Shown: positions 19,582 through 28,696 of the stretch, piece by piece | How positions within the stretch are numbered: position 1 is the first letter of the stretch | Layout of the letters: each line of letters begins with the position of its first letter | Origin: Halomonas urumqiensis | GTDB lineage: Bacteria > Pseudomonadota > Gammaproteobacteria > Pseudomonadales > Halomonadaceae | NCBI RefSeq assembly: GCF_003028575.1 | Contig: NZ_PYUD01000001.1 | Coordinates: 1,550,001-1,614,000 of the forward strand | Length of the DNA: 64,000 nt | Direction: 5' to 3' | Translations under genes and position numbers: made by a program | Notes under the pieces: generated by a model | Told to the model about the DNA's origin: nothing | What the model saw: the letters and a program-made list of their open reading frames with translations, nothing else | The model's database searches: none

Positions 19582-20874
19582 ATGCGGGTGTTGATTCATG
19601 GAAGCGAGCTGGCGGCGGTCACCGCTGCGGCGGCACTGTCGTGGGTGGGGCATCATGTGCTCTGGCTGCCCCACGAGGCCGCCCCCTGGGAGCACCTCAA
19701 AAAGGTTGACTGGTTGCGCCGGGAGCCCAGGCTTGCCGCGCAACTCGAGGAGAGCCTGGCGAACGGCACTCTCGAGGTGATCGAGGCTCAGCCGGATAGC
19801 GAACGGCTGCACACGTTGGAAGTGGTGTGGCTTGCGGTATCGCCTGAGCAGCGTGGCGAGCTTCCTGTATTGTTCTCCCGATTGGCAGCGGCGGGGGGCA
19901 AGGACCTGGTGGTGATCAACAACTCGACGTTTCCCGTCGGCGAGACCGAGAGGCTCGAGAGTCAGTTCGATGGCAAGGCCCGTGCCGTAGCACTTCCGGA
20001 CCTGCTCGAAGAGGGGCGCGCATGGGAGACGTTCACTCGTCCGGCTCGCTGGCTGCTGGGCTGTGATGACGCTGCCGCCGAGGCGCAGGTACGCGAGCTG
20101 ATGCGTGCATTCAATCGACGCAGTGAGGTGTTCCAGCGCATGCCGCGCCGTGACGCCGAGCTGACGAAGCTTGCCATCAACGGCATGCTCGCCACACGGC
20201 TGAGTTACATGAACGAAATCGCCGGGCTCGCGGATACCCTGGGAGTGGATGTGGAACACGTCCGCCAGGGCATGGGGGCGGACTCGAGGATTGGCTACGA
20301 ATACCTGTATCCCGGCTGCGGTTTCGGTGGCCCCAACTTTTCCCGCGACCTGATGCGACTGGCCGATGTGCAATCGGCCAGTGGTCGTCATTCGGCGCTC
20401 CTCGACCAGGTGCTGGATATCAACGAGCACAAGAAGGAAACGTTGTTTCGCAAATTATGGTCGCACTTCAATGGCCGCCTGGAAGGCCGCACGGTAGCGA
20501 TCTGGGGGGCCGCCTTCAAACCGGGCACTGCGCGTATCGACCATGCGCCCGTGCTGACGCTGCTGCGTGCTCTGTGGGCCCAGGGCGTGCGGGTTCGGCT
20601 GCACGATCCCGCGGCGATCCATGCGGTACTCGAGGAGGTTGGTGATCATCCGCTTCTGGAAGTATTCGACCGAGACCCTTACCTGGCCTGCGAAGGCGCC
20701 TGCGCGCTGATGCTGGTCACCGAGTGGAAGGCCTACTGGAATCCCGACTGGAGCCGGCTTGCGGCCCTGCTTGGCGAGCGTCTGGTGCTCGATGGTCGTA
20801 ACATCTACGACCCGCAATGGGTGGCCACCCAGGGCTTGCACTATCGCGGCATTGGACGCCGTGCAGACCCCTGA
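19582..20874 (+). CDS. UDP-glucose dehydrogenase-like protein lacking the catalytic cysteine
   Basis: 430 aa with the overall plan of UDP-glucose/GDP-mannose dehydrogenases: N-terminal Rossmann domain, central helix (ELTKLAINGMLATRLSYMNEIAGLAD) and C-terminal UDP-binding domain (GAAFKPGTARIDHAPVL). The key active-site block reads GCGFGGPNFSRD where active enzymes have GxGGSCFPKD; the nucleophile Cys is Asn (residue 252) and Lys is Arg. The nucleotide loop is HGSELAAV rather than GxGYVG, and the usual NPEFLREG block is LPDLLEEG. The frame is open throughout, so this looks like a diverged paralogue, not a pseudogene. AAGGAG lies 8 nt before the ATG. An earlier in-frame GTG at 19573 overlaps galU. 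Confidence 0.75.
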   Translation: MRVLIHGSELAAVTAAAALSWVGHHVLWLPHEAAPWEHLKKVDWLRREPRLAAQLEESLANGTLEVIEAQPDSERLHTLEVVWLAVSPEQRGELPVLFSRLAAAGGKDLVVINNSTFPVGETERLESQFDGKARAVALPDLLEEGRAWETFTRPARWLLGCDDAAAEAQVRELMRAFNRRSEVFQRMPRRDAELTKLAINGMLATRLSYMNEIAGLADTLGVDVEHVRQGMGADSRIGYEYLYPGCGFGGPNFSRDLMRLADVQSASGRHSALLDQVLDINEHKKETLFRKLWSHFNGRLEGRTVAIWGAAFKPGTARIDHAPVLTLLRALWAQGVRVRLHDPAAIHAVLEEVGDHPLLEVFDRDPYLACEGACALMLVTEWKAYWNPDWSRLAALLGERLVLDGRNIYDPQWVATQGLHYRGIGRRADP

Positions 20875-20930
20875 CTCGACGATGTTCATCGTCATCATCC
20901 CTGTCGGTTCCTGGCCGCAATTGACAAGGA

Positions 20931-20954
20931 CTGTTACAAGGGCTGTTACAAGGG
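20931..20954. repeat. Perfect 12-bp tandem duplication at the SOD-like gene stop codon
   Basis: CTGTTACAAGGG occurs at 20931-20942 and 20943-20954. The stop codon of the minus-strand SOD-like gene lies within the second copy, so the first copy is a downstream echo. Confidence 0.8.
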
Positions 20955-21521
20955 CCGCTGCAATGATAATGCCGAGGTAAAATTCAGCGCTGCGAAATCC
21001 CAGTTGAGCAACTGCCAGACGTTGTCGAGATACTTGGCGTCTTCACAAACATCAACCACCAGTACCGGGCACTGCCCGTGGGCAATCGGCGTGTCGGTCG
21101 CGCTTGTGTTGACGATTTCGACGCTTTCTTCCGCTGTCTTTATCAACCATGTCCAGCCTGTGCCAAGGTTGGCCATGGCAGCGTCAGTGAAACGTTGCTT
21201 GAAGCCTTCGAACGAACCAAATCTGGTTTCGATGGCAGCGCTCAATGCCCCCTTGGGCCTGCCATCTCCGTAGGGTGACAAGCAGTGCCAATGGAAGGTG
21301 TGATTCCAGACCTGGACGGCCTGATCGAAGGTGTCGCCTGACGATGTCGAGATGATCTCTTGCAACGATCTTTGCGCATCGCCGGTAACGTCGATCAGTT
21401 CGTTGAGCCTGGTAACACAGGCCTGATGCTGCTTGTAATAGCGATATTCGAGTGTCTCGGCAGCGATATATGGCTCCAGCGCATTCTTGTCATAAGGCAG
21501 GGCAGGCAACTCGAATGCCAT
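20946..21521 (-). CDS. Iron superoxide dismutase homologue (SodB-like) missing two metal ligands
   Basis: 191 aa with clear SodB ancestry: MAFELPALPYDKNALEPYI, QVWNHTFHWHCLSP, FTDAAMANLGTGWTWLI and LLNWDF. Fe/Mn SODs bind metal with His, His, Asp, His. Here the positions are Arg27 (in LEYRYYK, normally LEYHYGK), His74, Asp157 and Asp161 (DVCEDAK, normally DVWEHAY). Tyr35 is Cys, the DVWEH Trp is Cys, and about ten residues (the YRNARPGYLEHF segment) are deleted before the last helix. The gene is open with a normal start, so a folded protein without dismutase activity is likely. It stands alone between convergent galU-ugd and the divergent tam cluster. Confidence 0.8.
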   Translation of the reverse strand: MAFELPALPYDKNALEPYIAAETLEYRYYKQHQACVTRLNELIDVTGDAQRSLQEIISTSSGDTFDQAVQVWNHTFHWHCLSPYGDGRPKGALSAAIETRFGSFEGFKQRFTDAAMANLGTGWTWLIKTAEESVEIVNTSATDTPIAHGQCPVLVVDVCEDAKYLDNVWQLLNWDFAALNFTSALSLQRPL

Positions 21522-21769
21522 TCAACGTCTCCTCGATCGCAACGTTAGTTCCCAGGTGGCGCTCATCGCGGTGGACTGACTGCGCGACTGCGTTGGTCGG
21601 CATCCGTGCGTTTCGGTGCAAAAAAACCTTACACTAGGTGCCATGCTGTGCGGGGGTGTCGCGGCAGCTTAGCACCCGGCAGGTAGGCCGCCAATTCACC
21701 TCAAGGGAATCGGCACATGCCTTTCTGGCACGCGCAGCGACCTTTACCGCTCGAGATAAGGAGTTCGCC

Positions 21770-22660
21770 ATGGCAGAGCGCCCGGATGACCGCCGGTTCG
21801 CCACCTCGATCGTACCGGATCCGGAATCCAGCCTGTCTCATCAGCGCCTGCGCCAGCCACCTCCTAATCGGACATGGCCGCTGTGGTTGCTGATCGTGTT
21901 ACTTATCGGTGCGTTTGCGGCGCTGGCCTGGATGGGCTTTGAAGAGCGCAATCGTCTTGAGCGAGAAGTGTCGCGCCTGGGAGGTGAGCTTTCCAATGTT
22001 CATGCACGTTTCGATGCCGAGCAGGGAAGTGGTGATGCGCTGGACAGTATTGAAGAACGGATTTCCGCGTTACTGGCGCGTGATGACAGCATGGCGGAGC
22101 GCATCGAGGCGCTGGAGGATGAGAGTGCAGCGCGACTGGACGATATCCGCGAGCAGGCAGCGTCACAGTCCGAGCGCATCAACAGGGTGGAGGAGGCGGC
22201 CACCACGCGTGACGCGTTGATGGCCGCCTCTCGGGTATCTCTGAATGCGCTGGAACGCGCAGGCGAGGAGGGGAGATCAGCTCTCGATCAACGCTTGTCG
22301 GTGCTGGCCGAGGACCAGGATCGTCATGATCAGCGACTGGATTCGTTGACTGCGCGTCTCGATGACGTGTCGGAAGATACCGCCAACCGCGAGGCGATGA
22401 TACGTCTTGCGTCCCGTCATGATGATCTCGAAGAACGCATCACCGAGACTGAAGACAGCCTGGGATCGCGCCTTGACGAACTCGCGGCACGCCTGGCCAC
22501 CCTGGATGATGCGCTTGAAGAAGCAGACACTTCGCGGGATGATATCGAACAGCGTTCCGCTGCAACGGCAGACAGAATCTCTGCACTGGCGTCCGAAATT
22601 GGTGAACTTCGCCGTTCCCAATTGGCATTGAGTGCCCAAATCGAGGCCCTGCAGCCATAA
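21770..22660 (+). CDS. Membrane-anchored coiled-coil protein of unknown function
   Basis: 296 aa. Residues 1-32 are polar and cytosolic; one membrane helix (WPLWLLIVLLIGAFAALAWMGF) lies at about 33-55. The remainder is almost entirely charged heptad coiled coil (about 60-296) rich in Glu, Arg, Asp and Ala, with repeated LDDVSED/LEERITE-like units. I do not recognise the family. AAGGAG stands before the ATG at 21770; upstream in-frame codons lack support. It lies 64 bp before tamA on the same strand, so it may be co-transcribed with the autotransporter-assembly genes and act in the periplasm. Confidence 0.75.
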   Translation: MAERPDDRRFATSIVPDPESSLSHQRLRQPPPNRTWPLWLLIVLLIGAFAALAWMGFEERNRLEREVSRLGGELSNVHARFDAEQGSGDALDSIEERISALLARDDSMAERIEALEDESAARLDDIREQAASQSERINRVEEAATTRDALMAASRVSLNALERAGEEGRSALDQRLSVLAEDQDRHDQRLDSLTARLDDVSEDTANREAMIRLASRHDDLEERITETEDSLGSRLDELAARLATLDDALEEADTSRDDIEQRSAATADRISALASEIGELRRSQLALSAQIEALQP

Positions 22661-22724
22661 CGATGCATGATCACCGCAACCGGATATGGCCGCATGCAAG
22701 GATGCATTGCCATGGAGTCGCATG

Positions 22725-24632
22725 ATGGAAGGACGCCACAATCAAATGGTCTACCGCCTGCCACGCCTTGCCATCAGCATGCTGTTTGGGGCCGTCCTTT
22801 TGGGGAACGCACCAACGATCCGGGCGCTCGAGGCGCGTATCGAGGGGCTTGAAGGTAACGTCGCCGAGAACGTGCGACATTATCTCGGAAGTCTGGATGC
22901 CGAAGCGTACAGCCGTGCCCGAATCGAATCCGAGGTTCAACGCCGTGCTCGTGAAGCAATGCGTGTCTATGGCTATTACGAACCCACCTTCGAATGGCAA
23001 CTCGATGAAAGTGAGCCTCCCGAATTTGTCGAACTTACCATCGACCCTGGCCCACGCGTGCGTCTGGAAGTCATCGATTTCAGCCTGCAAGGTGAGGCGG
23101 CGACGGATCCTCCCTTCCAGCAGGCAATCGATGATTTCCCACTCTCTGAAGGCGACCCGCTTGTCCATGCTCCGTATGACAGCTTGCGAGGTCGTCTTGC
23201 CAACCTGTCGCTCGAGCGTGGTTATTTCGAATGGCGTTATGTCGATCGTCGCATGGAAGTTCGGCCGTATGACGAGAGCGCCCGTTTGTATCTGGCCCTG
23301 GACAGCGGGCCACGATACCGCTTCGGTGAGGTAACGCTTCGCGACAGCCATATCGAACGTGAACGGGTCCTCAACCTGACGCCGTTCGCTCAGGGCGACC
23401 CGTATCTAGCTGGCGAACTTGCGCGCTTGAACCAGCGACTCGGCCAGACCGAATGGTTCGGTTCGGTGACCGTGAGACCGCGCCTGCGTCAAGGTGAAAG
23501 TCTGGCTCTCGAGCAGCGCAGGCTAGGCTGGTTTCAGGAACTCGATGTCGGCCAGCCGACGACGGCTGATTCGTCAGACGCCAGCGACGTGGTGGCAGGA
23601 CCAACCCTCTCGGCGATGGCCCTGGAAAGTGCCGCAACGCTTGGTCGCGGCGACTCTCCACAGGTCCCGATCGATATTACCGTCACTCCCGCTGACCGCC
23701 ATCAATTCGAGGCCGGCGTGGGGTTTGCGACAGATGTCGGCCCACGGCTGCGCTTTGGGTGGCATCAACCATGGATCAATAGCCTGGGCCACAGCCTCGA
23801 CCATGATCTCTACCTGTCGGCTCCGGAACAGCGCTTCAGCGGCGTCTACCGCATGCCGCTGGAGAACCCGCTGCGTGATAGCTACCGCTTCCAATATGGG
23901 TTTCGTCATCGCGACAACGAAGACACCCAGGCATTGGAAGCCACCATCGAGGCAGCGCGGCGCTGGGAATTCGATAACCGTTGGGTACAGACGCTCTATG
24001 TGCGCGGCACCATCGAGGACTTCACGCAAGGCGGTGAGGATGAACAGGTCCTGCTGCTCTATCCAGGTATCAGTTGGTCACGCACGCGCACGCGCAATCC
24101 CACGTTTCCCAGTTGGGGCGACCGACAGCGCTTATCCTTCGAAGTCTCCAATGGCGCCTGGGGCTCACAGGCCGACTTTCTGCGCATGACAAGTGAGACG
24201 CAATGGATTCGCATGGTGGGTGACGATACGCGGCTGGTGGGCCGGCTGGGGCTTGGCGCCATCGAAACCGACGACTTTTCGAAGATCCCGCCCTCCTTGC
24301 GTTTCTTCGCCGGGGGCGACAGCAGCGTGCGCGGCTACGCCTACGAAAGCCTGTCCCCCCGTAATGAAGACGGACTGCTTCAAGGCGGCCAGCAAATGTT
24401 CACCAGCAGTGCTGAGGTACAGCGCCGGGTGACTGGCGACTGGTGGGGCGCGCTGTTCGTCGATGCCGGTGATGCCTTTGCGGATTGGGGCCCCGATGAT
24501 CTCAATAAAGGGGCTGGCCTAGGCGTCCGCTGGGTCTCACCGGTAGGTCCCATTCGCCTGGATATCGCTCACCCCTTCGACGATGAGGATAATGCGTGGC
24601 GCCTTCATTTCGCCATCGGTCCCGAGTTCTGA
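22725..24632 (+). CDS. tamA: Translocation and assembly module outer-membrane subunit TamA
   Basis: About 635 aa Omp85-family protein. Signal peptide (about 8-33), three POTRA domains (about 34-275; for example YGYYEPTFEWQL and FPLSEGDPLVHAPYDSLRGRL), then a 16-strand beta barrel from about 320 to the terminal Phe. The barrel carries the FFAGGDSSVRGY block, diagnostic for Omp85 barrels. It acts with TamB in outer-membrane protein and lipid homeostasis. Start chosen at 22725, where GGAG is 7 nt upstream; ATGs at 22686 and 22746 are alternatives. Confidence 0.92.
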   Translation: MEGRHNQMVYRLPRLAISMLFGAVLLGNAPTIRALEARIEGLEGNVAENVRHYLGSLDAEAYSRARIESEVQRRAREAMRVYGYYEPTFEWQLDESEPPEFVELTIDPGPRVRLEVIDFSLQGEAATDPPFQQAIDDFPLSEGDPLVHAPYDSLRGRLANLSLERGYFEWRYVDRRMEVRPYDESARLYLALDSGPRYRFGEVTLRDSHIERERVLNLTPFAQGDPYLAGELARLNQRLGQTEWFGSVTVRPRLRQGESLALEQRRLGWFQELDVGQPTTADSSDASDVVAGPTLSAMALESAATLGRGDSPQVPIDITVTPADRHQFEAGVGFATDVGPRLRFGWHQPWINSLGHSLDHDLYLSAPEQRFSGVYRMPLENPLRDSYRFQYGFRHRDNEDTQALEATIEAARRWEFDNRWVQTLYVRGTIEDFTQGGEDEQVLLLYPGISWSRTRTRNPTFPSWGDRQRLSFEVSNGAWGSQADFLRMTSETQWIRMVGDDTRLVGRLGLGAIETDDFSKIPPSLRFFAGGDSSVRGYAYESLSPRNEDGLLQGGQQMFTSSAEVQRRVTGDWWGALFVDAGDAFADWGPDDLNKGAGLGVRWVSPVGPIRLDIAHPFDDEDNAWRLHFAIGPEF

Positions 24633-27600
24633 CGCTGCTCTGGGCTGTGTTTCGCCTGTTTATCGTGCTGCCCCTATGGCTACTCGGCCTGGTCACTTTC
24701 ATTCTAGGTATCGCGCTGTCTCCCTGGGGAACGGGCCTGTTGCTCGAGGAGGGAGCCAAGCGCGGGTTCTATGAGCTTGTGGCAAGCAAAGGAGCGCCAC
24801 TCGATCGCCTGGAACTCGAGGACCTGCGCCTCGAAGCGGGCCCTGCCAGAATTGCGGTCCGGCGGCTCGAACTCGCCTGGGCAGAGGATTGCGTGCTCTC
24901 CGGTCGACTGTGCTTGGATGCGCTGGTGCTAGAGGGTGCTCGCATCCGGCTTTCCGAGTCCGAGCCTGGCGACGAGGAGGAACCTGCTGGCGAGCCGCTT
25001 GCCGAGATTAGCCTGCCGTTTCCCATCGAGATTCGCGCACTGGCGCTCAACGATGTCGAGCTGACCCTGGCCGATGGCACGCAGGTGAGCTGGGACAGCT
25101 TCACCACAGGGGCCATGGCCGAGCAGAGTACACTTGAACTGCTGCCGACCCGGCTGGTCGGTACCCGCGTCCTGCTGCCGCTATCACCGGGGATGCGCCT
25201 GGCCTTGAGCGAAGCCGAGCACGACGGGCCGCGTGTTGCCGCCGAGGCCATCGATGCGGCAATCGCCGTAGAGAGCCCGCTGCCATCCTCGGTAGCCGCG
25301 GAACTGGAAGGCATGGCCGACATGCCGCTCGATGAGCAACCACGCCGCGAGTTGCCGGAGATTCGACTGCCGCTGGCAATAGAGGTACCGGAGCTGCTGA
25401 TCGAAGATACTGCCGTGGGAGGTGCCATTGAATATGGTGTAGAACGCCTGGCGCTGTCGCTTTCCGCCAGCGGCCAACGGGTCGACATTTCCCCGCTCGA
25501 GGTCAGCAGCGTGGATGCCGATGGCCGATTCGAGGCCACTATCGAACTGCGCGACGACTATCCCTTGCAGGCGCGCCTTCAAGCAGCGCTGTGGCTTCCC
25601 GAGATCATGCCGGAGCTAGCCGGCCAGCGTATCGATCTGGCCCTGGATGGCGACATGTCCAACCTGGGTGTCCGCCTGAACCTGACTGGGCCTGTGACCG
25701 GCAGCGCCGATGCCCGGCTGGATGCCCTGGACCCGACGCTACCGCTTGAAGCGTCACTGCGTAGTGACTTCGTGCAGTGGCCGCTGCCCGCCGCGACGAC
25801 TGGCGAAGTGGCCGCGGGGAGCACGCCTGCCGACGCGGAGGAGGGAAGCGACGCCGAGGCCACGAACGCCGACGCGCCAGCCACCGAGCCCTGGTGGGTC
25901 GAGGATATTTCCTTGCGTGTGCAGGGTAGCCTGCTCGACTTCCAGGCCGCCGCCTCGCTGCACGTCGAAGGGCCTGGCGTTCCCTACACGCGGATCGCCC
26001 TCACCGGCAGTGGTGATCAACGACACTTTGCCTGGACCCCGCTTGCGGTGAGCCTCGACGATGCCTCGCTGGTGAGCCGCGGACGCATCGACTGGGCGGA
26101 TGCATTGGCGGTCGACGCTCAGGTGCGTCTCGATCGCATCGAGCCAGGCCGGTTTGTCGAGGGAATCAGTGGCAGTCTCGATGGAGACATCGAACTGGGC
26201 TTCCGTCAGACCGACGAAGGCTGGTCTGTGACTGTGCCGCAACTGGCCATCGACGGTGAACTCCAGGAACTGCCATTGTCGTTGCGCGCCAATCTGTCCG
26301 GCGACAGCGAGATGCGTTGGTCGATCGAAACACTGGACTTCCGCCAGGGCGACAATCACCTGTCAGCCGCGGGTCAGGTCTCCGAGCAGGCGCTCGACAT
26401 CGCGGTAGCGCTCGATATGCCGGCACTGGGCAGCCTGCATGAACAGTTGTCTGGACGATTGAGCGGCAGCATCGATACCGCCGGAACCCTGGACGCGCCA
26501 CAGGTCGATCTCGATCTCGCCGGTAGCGATCTGGCGTTCGCCGACAACCGCCTGGCACAGCTCAGCCTGGCGGGCCGGGTCAGCGGACTCGAAGATCCCG
26601 ATCTCGACTTGAACCTTGATATCAGCGAGCTCAATGCCGCTGGCCAGCGCTTCAGCGACATTGCCCTGGTGCTTGCCGGCCGACTCTCCGACCACCGCCT
26701 GACCCTCGATGCCAACGCCTCGCCCGGCATGCCGCTTGCGCGAGCCGCACTTGCTCTGGAGGGTGGGCTCGATGACCAGCGTGAACGTTACAGTGGCCGG
26801 CTCGACCCTCTGGAAGTCGATACCGAATTCGGCGACATCCGCCTGAACGATCCGCTCGAGTTCGAGGCTAACCTGGCGACCGCAAGCGCCCGGGTCCAGC
26901 CTTTCTGCCTACGACGCGAGCAGGGTGGCGAGCTGTGTCTTGCCGAGACGCTCGATGCCTCGGCGGAGAGTGGCCAAGCGACACTCGCGGTCCGCCAGGT
27001 ACCGATGAGCCTGCTTGACCAGGTGGTGCCGGAAGGCTGGACGGTTGCCGGCGAGACAGAGCTTGGATTGGTAGCCGAATGGGGGCAGGGCGGGGCGACC
27101 TGGCGCGCCGAGCTCGACCTGCTCAGTGAAGTGGAACTGGATGGGCTCGACGCCTACGGACAACCCTGGGAGCTGCCGCCTTCACGCCTGACCCTGGATG
27201 CCCTGGCCACCCATGAGCGGGCCGACATCGAACTGGGTCTCACGTTGGCACAAGCCGGCGACATCACGCTCACGCTGGGCATTACCGACCCGCTTGGGGC
27301 CGGTGGGTTGGATGGCCGGTTGAGACTCAACGACCTGCGCTTGTCTCGCTACCGCACTCTGGCCGCAGGCCTCGAGGAACTTGAGGGGACGTTGGGCGCT
27401 GACGTGACGATTGGCGGCAATCGCGAATCGCCAGTGCTCGATGGCCGCCTTGGCCTTTCGGGTCTCGCCGTGAGCGGTGCTGATATCCCGATGGTGGTCA
27501 GCGACGGCGAGCTCGACGTTCTGCTGTCGGGTGACCAGGCGACTATCGAGGGCTTCGTGGCCGCCGAACAGGGTCGCCTGACGATCGACGGTGATGCCGC

Positions 27601-28669
27601 CTGGCCAAGCCCGGATGCCTGGCGTGTGGCCATCGCGCTGGATGCCAGCGACGATCCGCTGCTCGCGGTGTTGCCTGAATTCGGGCGTCTACGCGTGGCA
27701 CCAGATCTGCGTATCGACGTGGAACCCGAGCGCTTGCAGGTGCGTGGCGATGTCGACGTTCCCTGGGCGCGGCTGGAAGTTGGCGAGCTGCCAGCCTCGG
27801 CCGTGGCGCCGAGCCCGGATGAAGTGATCATTACAGAGCGCGATGACGAGCGCGCTCGCCGCCAGGCCGAACGCGAAGAAACTAACGGCGAGGAGCCGGG
27901 GGGAGATGCTGCCCAGGCGTTGGTGGATGCCGGCATGACGGTGGATGTACTGATCAATCTGCGCCTGGGGCCGGATATGCAGCTTTCCGCCTACGGGCTC
28001 GAATCCGAACTCGCCGGCACCCTGGAGGTTCGCCAGCAGAATGGTCCGGTGCAACTGTTCGGGGATGTCAGCCTGGTCGATGGCCGTTTCCGCGCCTACG
28101 GACAGGATCTGGTGATTCGCCAGGGCACGCTCCTGTTCAGCGGGCCGCCTGGACAGCCGTTGCTGAATTTCGAGGCCATCCGCAACCCATCGCTAACCCA
28201 GGATGATGTCATTGCGGGGCTTCGCGTGACCGGCAGTGCCGCCGAGCCACAACTGCGCGTGTTCTCGGAGCCGGCGATGGATGAATCCCGAGCGCTTTCC
28301 TACCTGCTGCGTGGACGCGCCCCCAATGACAGTGATGCGGATGGCGCCCTGACCTCAGCACTGCTTGGCATGACGCTAGGCCAGACCGGCGGTGCCGTGG
28401 GCGCTATCGGCGAAGCCTTCGGGGTATCCGACCTGGCGCTGGACACCGCGGGCACGGGGGAAGACAGTCAGGTGGTGGTCAGCGGCCAGCTCACCGAGGA
28501 TCTGCGCGTCAGCTACGGGGTTGGGGTATTCTCGCCGATCGCTGAATTGACCTTGCGCTATACCTTGTGGCGGAACCTCTATCTCGAGGCGGTGTCGGGT
28601 GCTGCACAGGCCGTTGATCTGGTTTATACCTACAGCCTGCCGGGCACACCGCCCACGCCCAATGACTGA
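24596..28669 (+). CDS. tamB: Translocation and assembly module inner-membrane subunit TamB
   Basis: 1357 aa. One N-terminal membrane helix (about 12-45), then a long repetitive beta-rich region (AsmA-like/RBG-type repeats) with the DUF490 domain over the last 300 residues (GTLEVRQQNGPVQLFGDVSLVDGRF to the C-terminus). It spans the periplasm and bridges to TamA; family members move phospholipids to the outer membrane. A GTG at 24596 with GAGG 8 nt upstream starts inside tamA, a 37-nt overlap. A Glu/Arg-rich insert at about 1080-1105 looks disordered. Confidence 0.93.
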   Translation: MAPSFRHRSRVLTLLWAVFRLFIVLPLWLLGLVTFILGIALSPWGTGLLLEEGAKRGFYELVASKGAPLDRLELEDLRLEAGPARIAVRRLELAWAEDCVLSGRLCLDALVLEGARIRLSESEPGDEEEPAGEPLAEISLPFPIEIRALALNDVELTLADGTQVSWDSFTTGAMAEQSTLELLPTRLVGTRVLLPLSPGMRLALSEAEHDGPRVAAEAIDAAIAVESPLPSSVAAELEGMADMPLDEQPRRELPEIRLPLAIEVPELLIEDTAVGGAIEYGVERLALSLSASGQRVDISPLEVSSVDADGRFEATIELRDDYPLQARLQAALWLPEIMPELAGQRIDLALDGDMSNLGVRLNLTGPVTGSADARLDALDPTLPLEASLRSDFVQWPLPAATTGEVAAGSTPADAEEGSDAEATNADAPATEPWWVEDISLRVQGSLLDFQAAASLHVEGPGVPYTRIALTGSGDQRHFAWTPLAVSLDDASLVSRGRIDWADALAVDAQVRLDRIEPGRFVEGISGSLDGDIELGFRQTDEGWSVTVPQLAIDGELQELPLSLRANLSGDSEMRWSIETLDFRQGDNHLSAAGQVSEQALDIAVALDMPALGSLHEQLSGRLSGSIDTAGTLDAPQVDLDLAGSDLAFADNRLAQLSLAGRVSGLEDPDLDLNLDISELNAAGQRFSDIALVLAGRLSDHRLTLDANASPGMPLARAALALEGGLDDQRERYSGRLDPLEVDTEFGDIRLNDPLEFEANLATASARVQPFCLRREQGGELCLAETLDASAESGQATLAVRQVPMSLLDQVVPEGWTVAGETELGLVAEWGQGGATWRAELDLLSEVELDGLDAYGQPWELPPSRLTLDALATHERADIELGLTLAQAGDITLTLGITDPLGAGGLDGRLRLNDLRLSRYRTLAAGLEELEGTLGADVTIGGNRESPVLDGRLGLSGLAVSGADIPMVVSDGELDVLLSGDQATIEGFVAAEQGRLTIDGDAAWPSPDAWRVAIALDASDDPLLAVLPEFGRLRVAPDLRIDVEPERLQVRGDVDVPWARLEVGELPASAVAPSPDEVIITERDDERARRQAEREETNGEEPGGDAAQALVDAGMTVDVLINLRLGPDMQLSAYGLESELAGTLEVRQQNGPVQLFGDVSLVDGRFRAYGQDLVIRQGTLLFSGPPGQPLLNFEAIRNPSLTQDDVIAGLRVTGSAAEPQLRVFSEPAMDESRALSYLLRGRAPNDSDADGALTSALLGMTLGQTGGAVGAIGEAFGVSDLALDTAGTGEDSQVVVSGQLTEDLRVSYGVGVFSPIAELTLRYTLWRNLYLEAVSGAAQAVDLVYTYSLPGTPPTPND

Positions 28670-28696
28670 CAGCCAACGGATGACAACAAGGAGACG

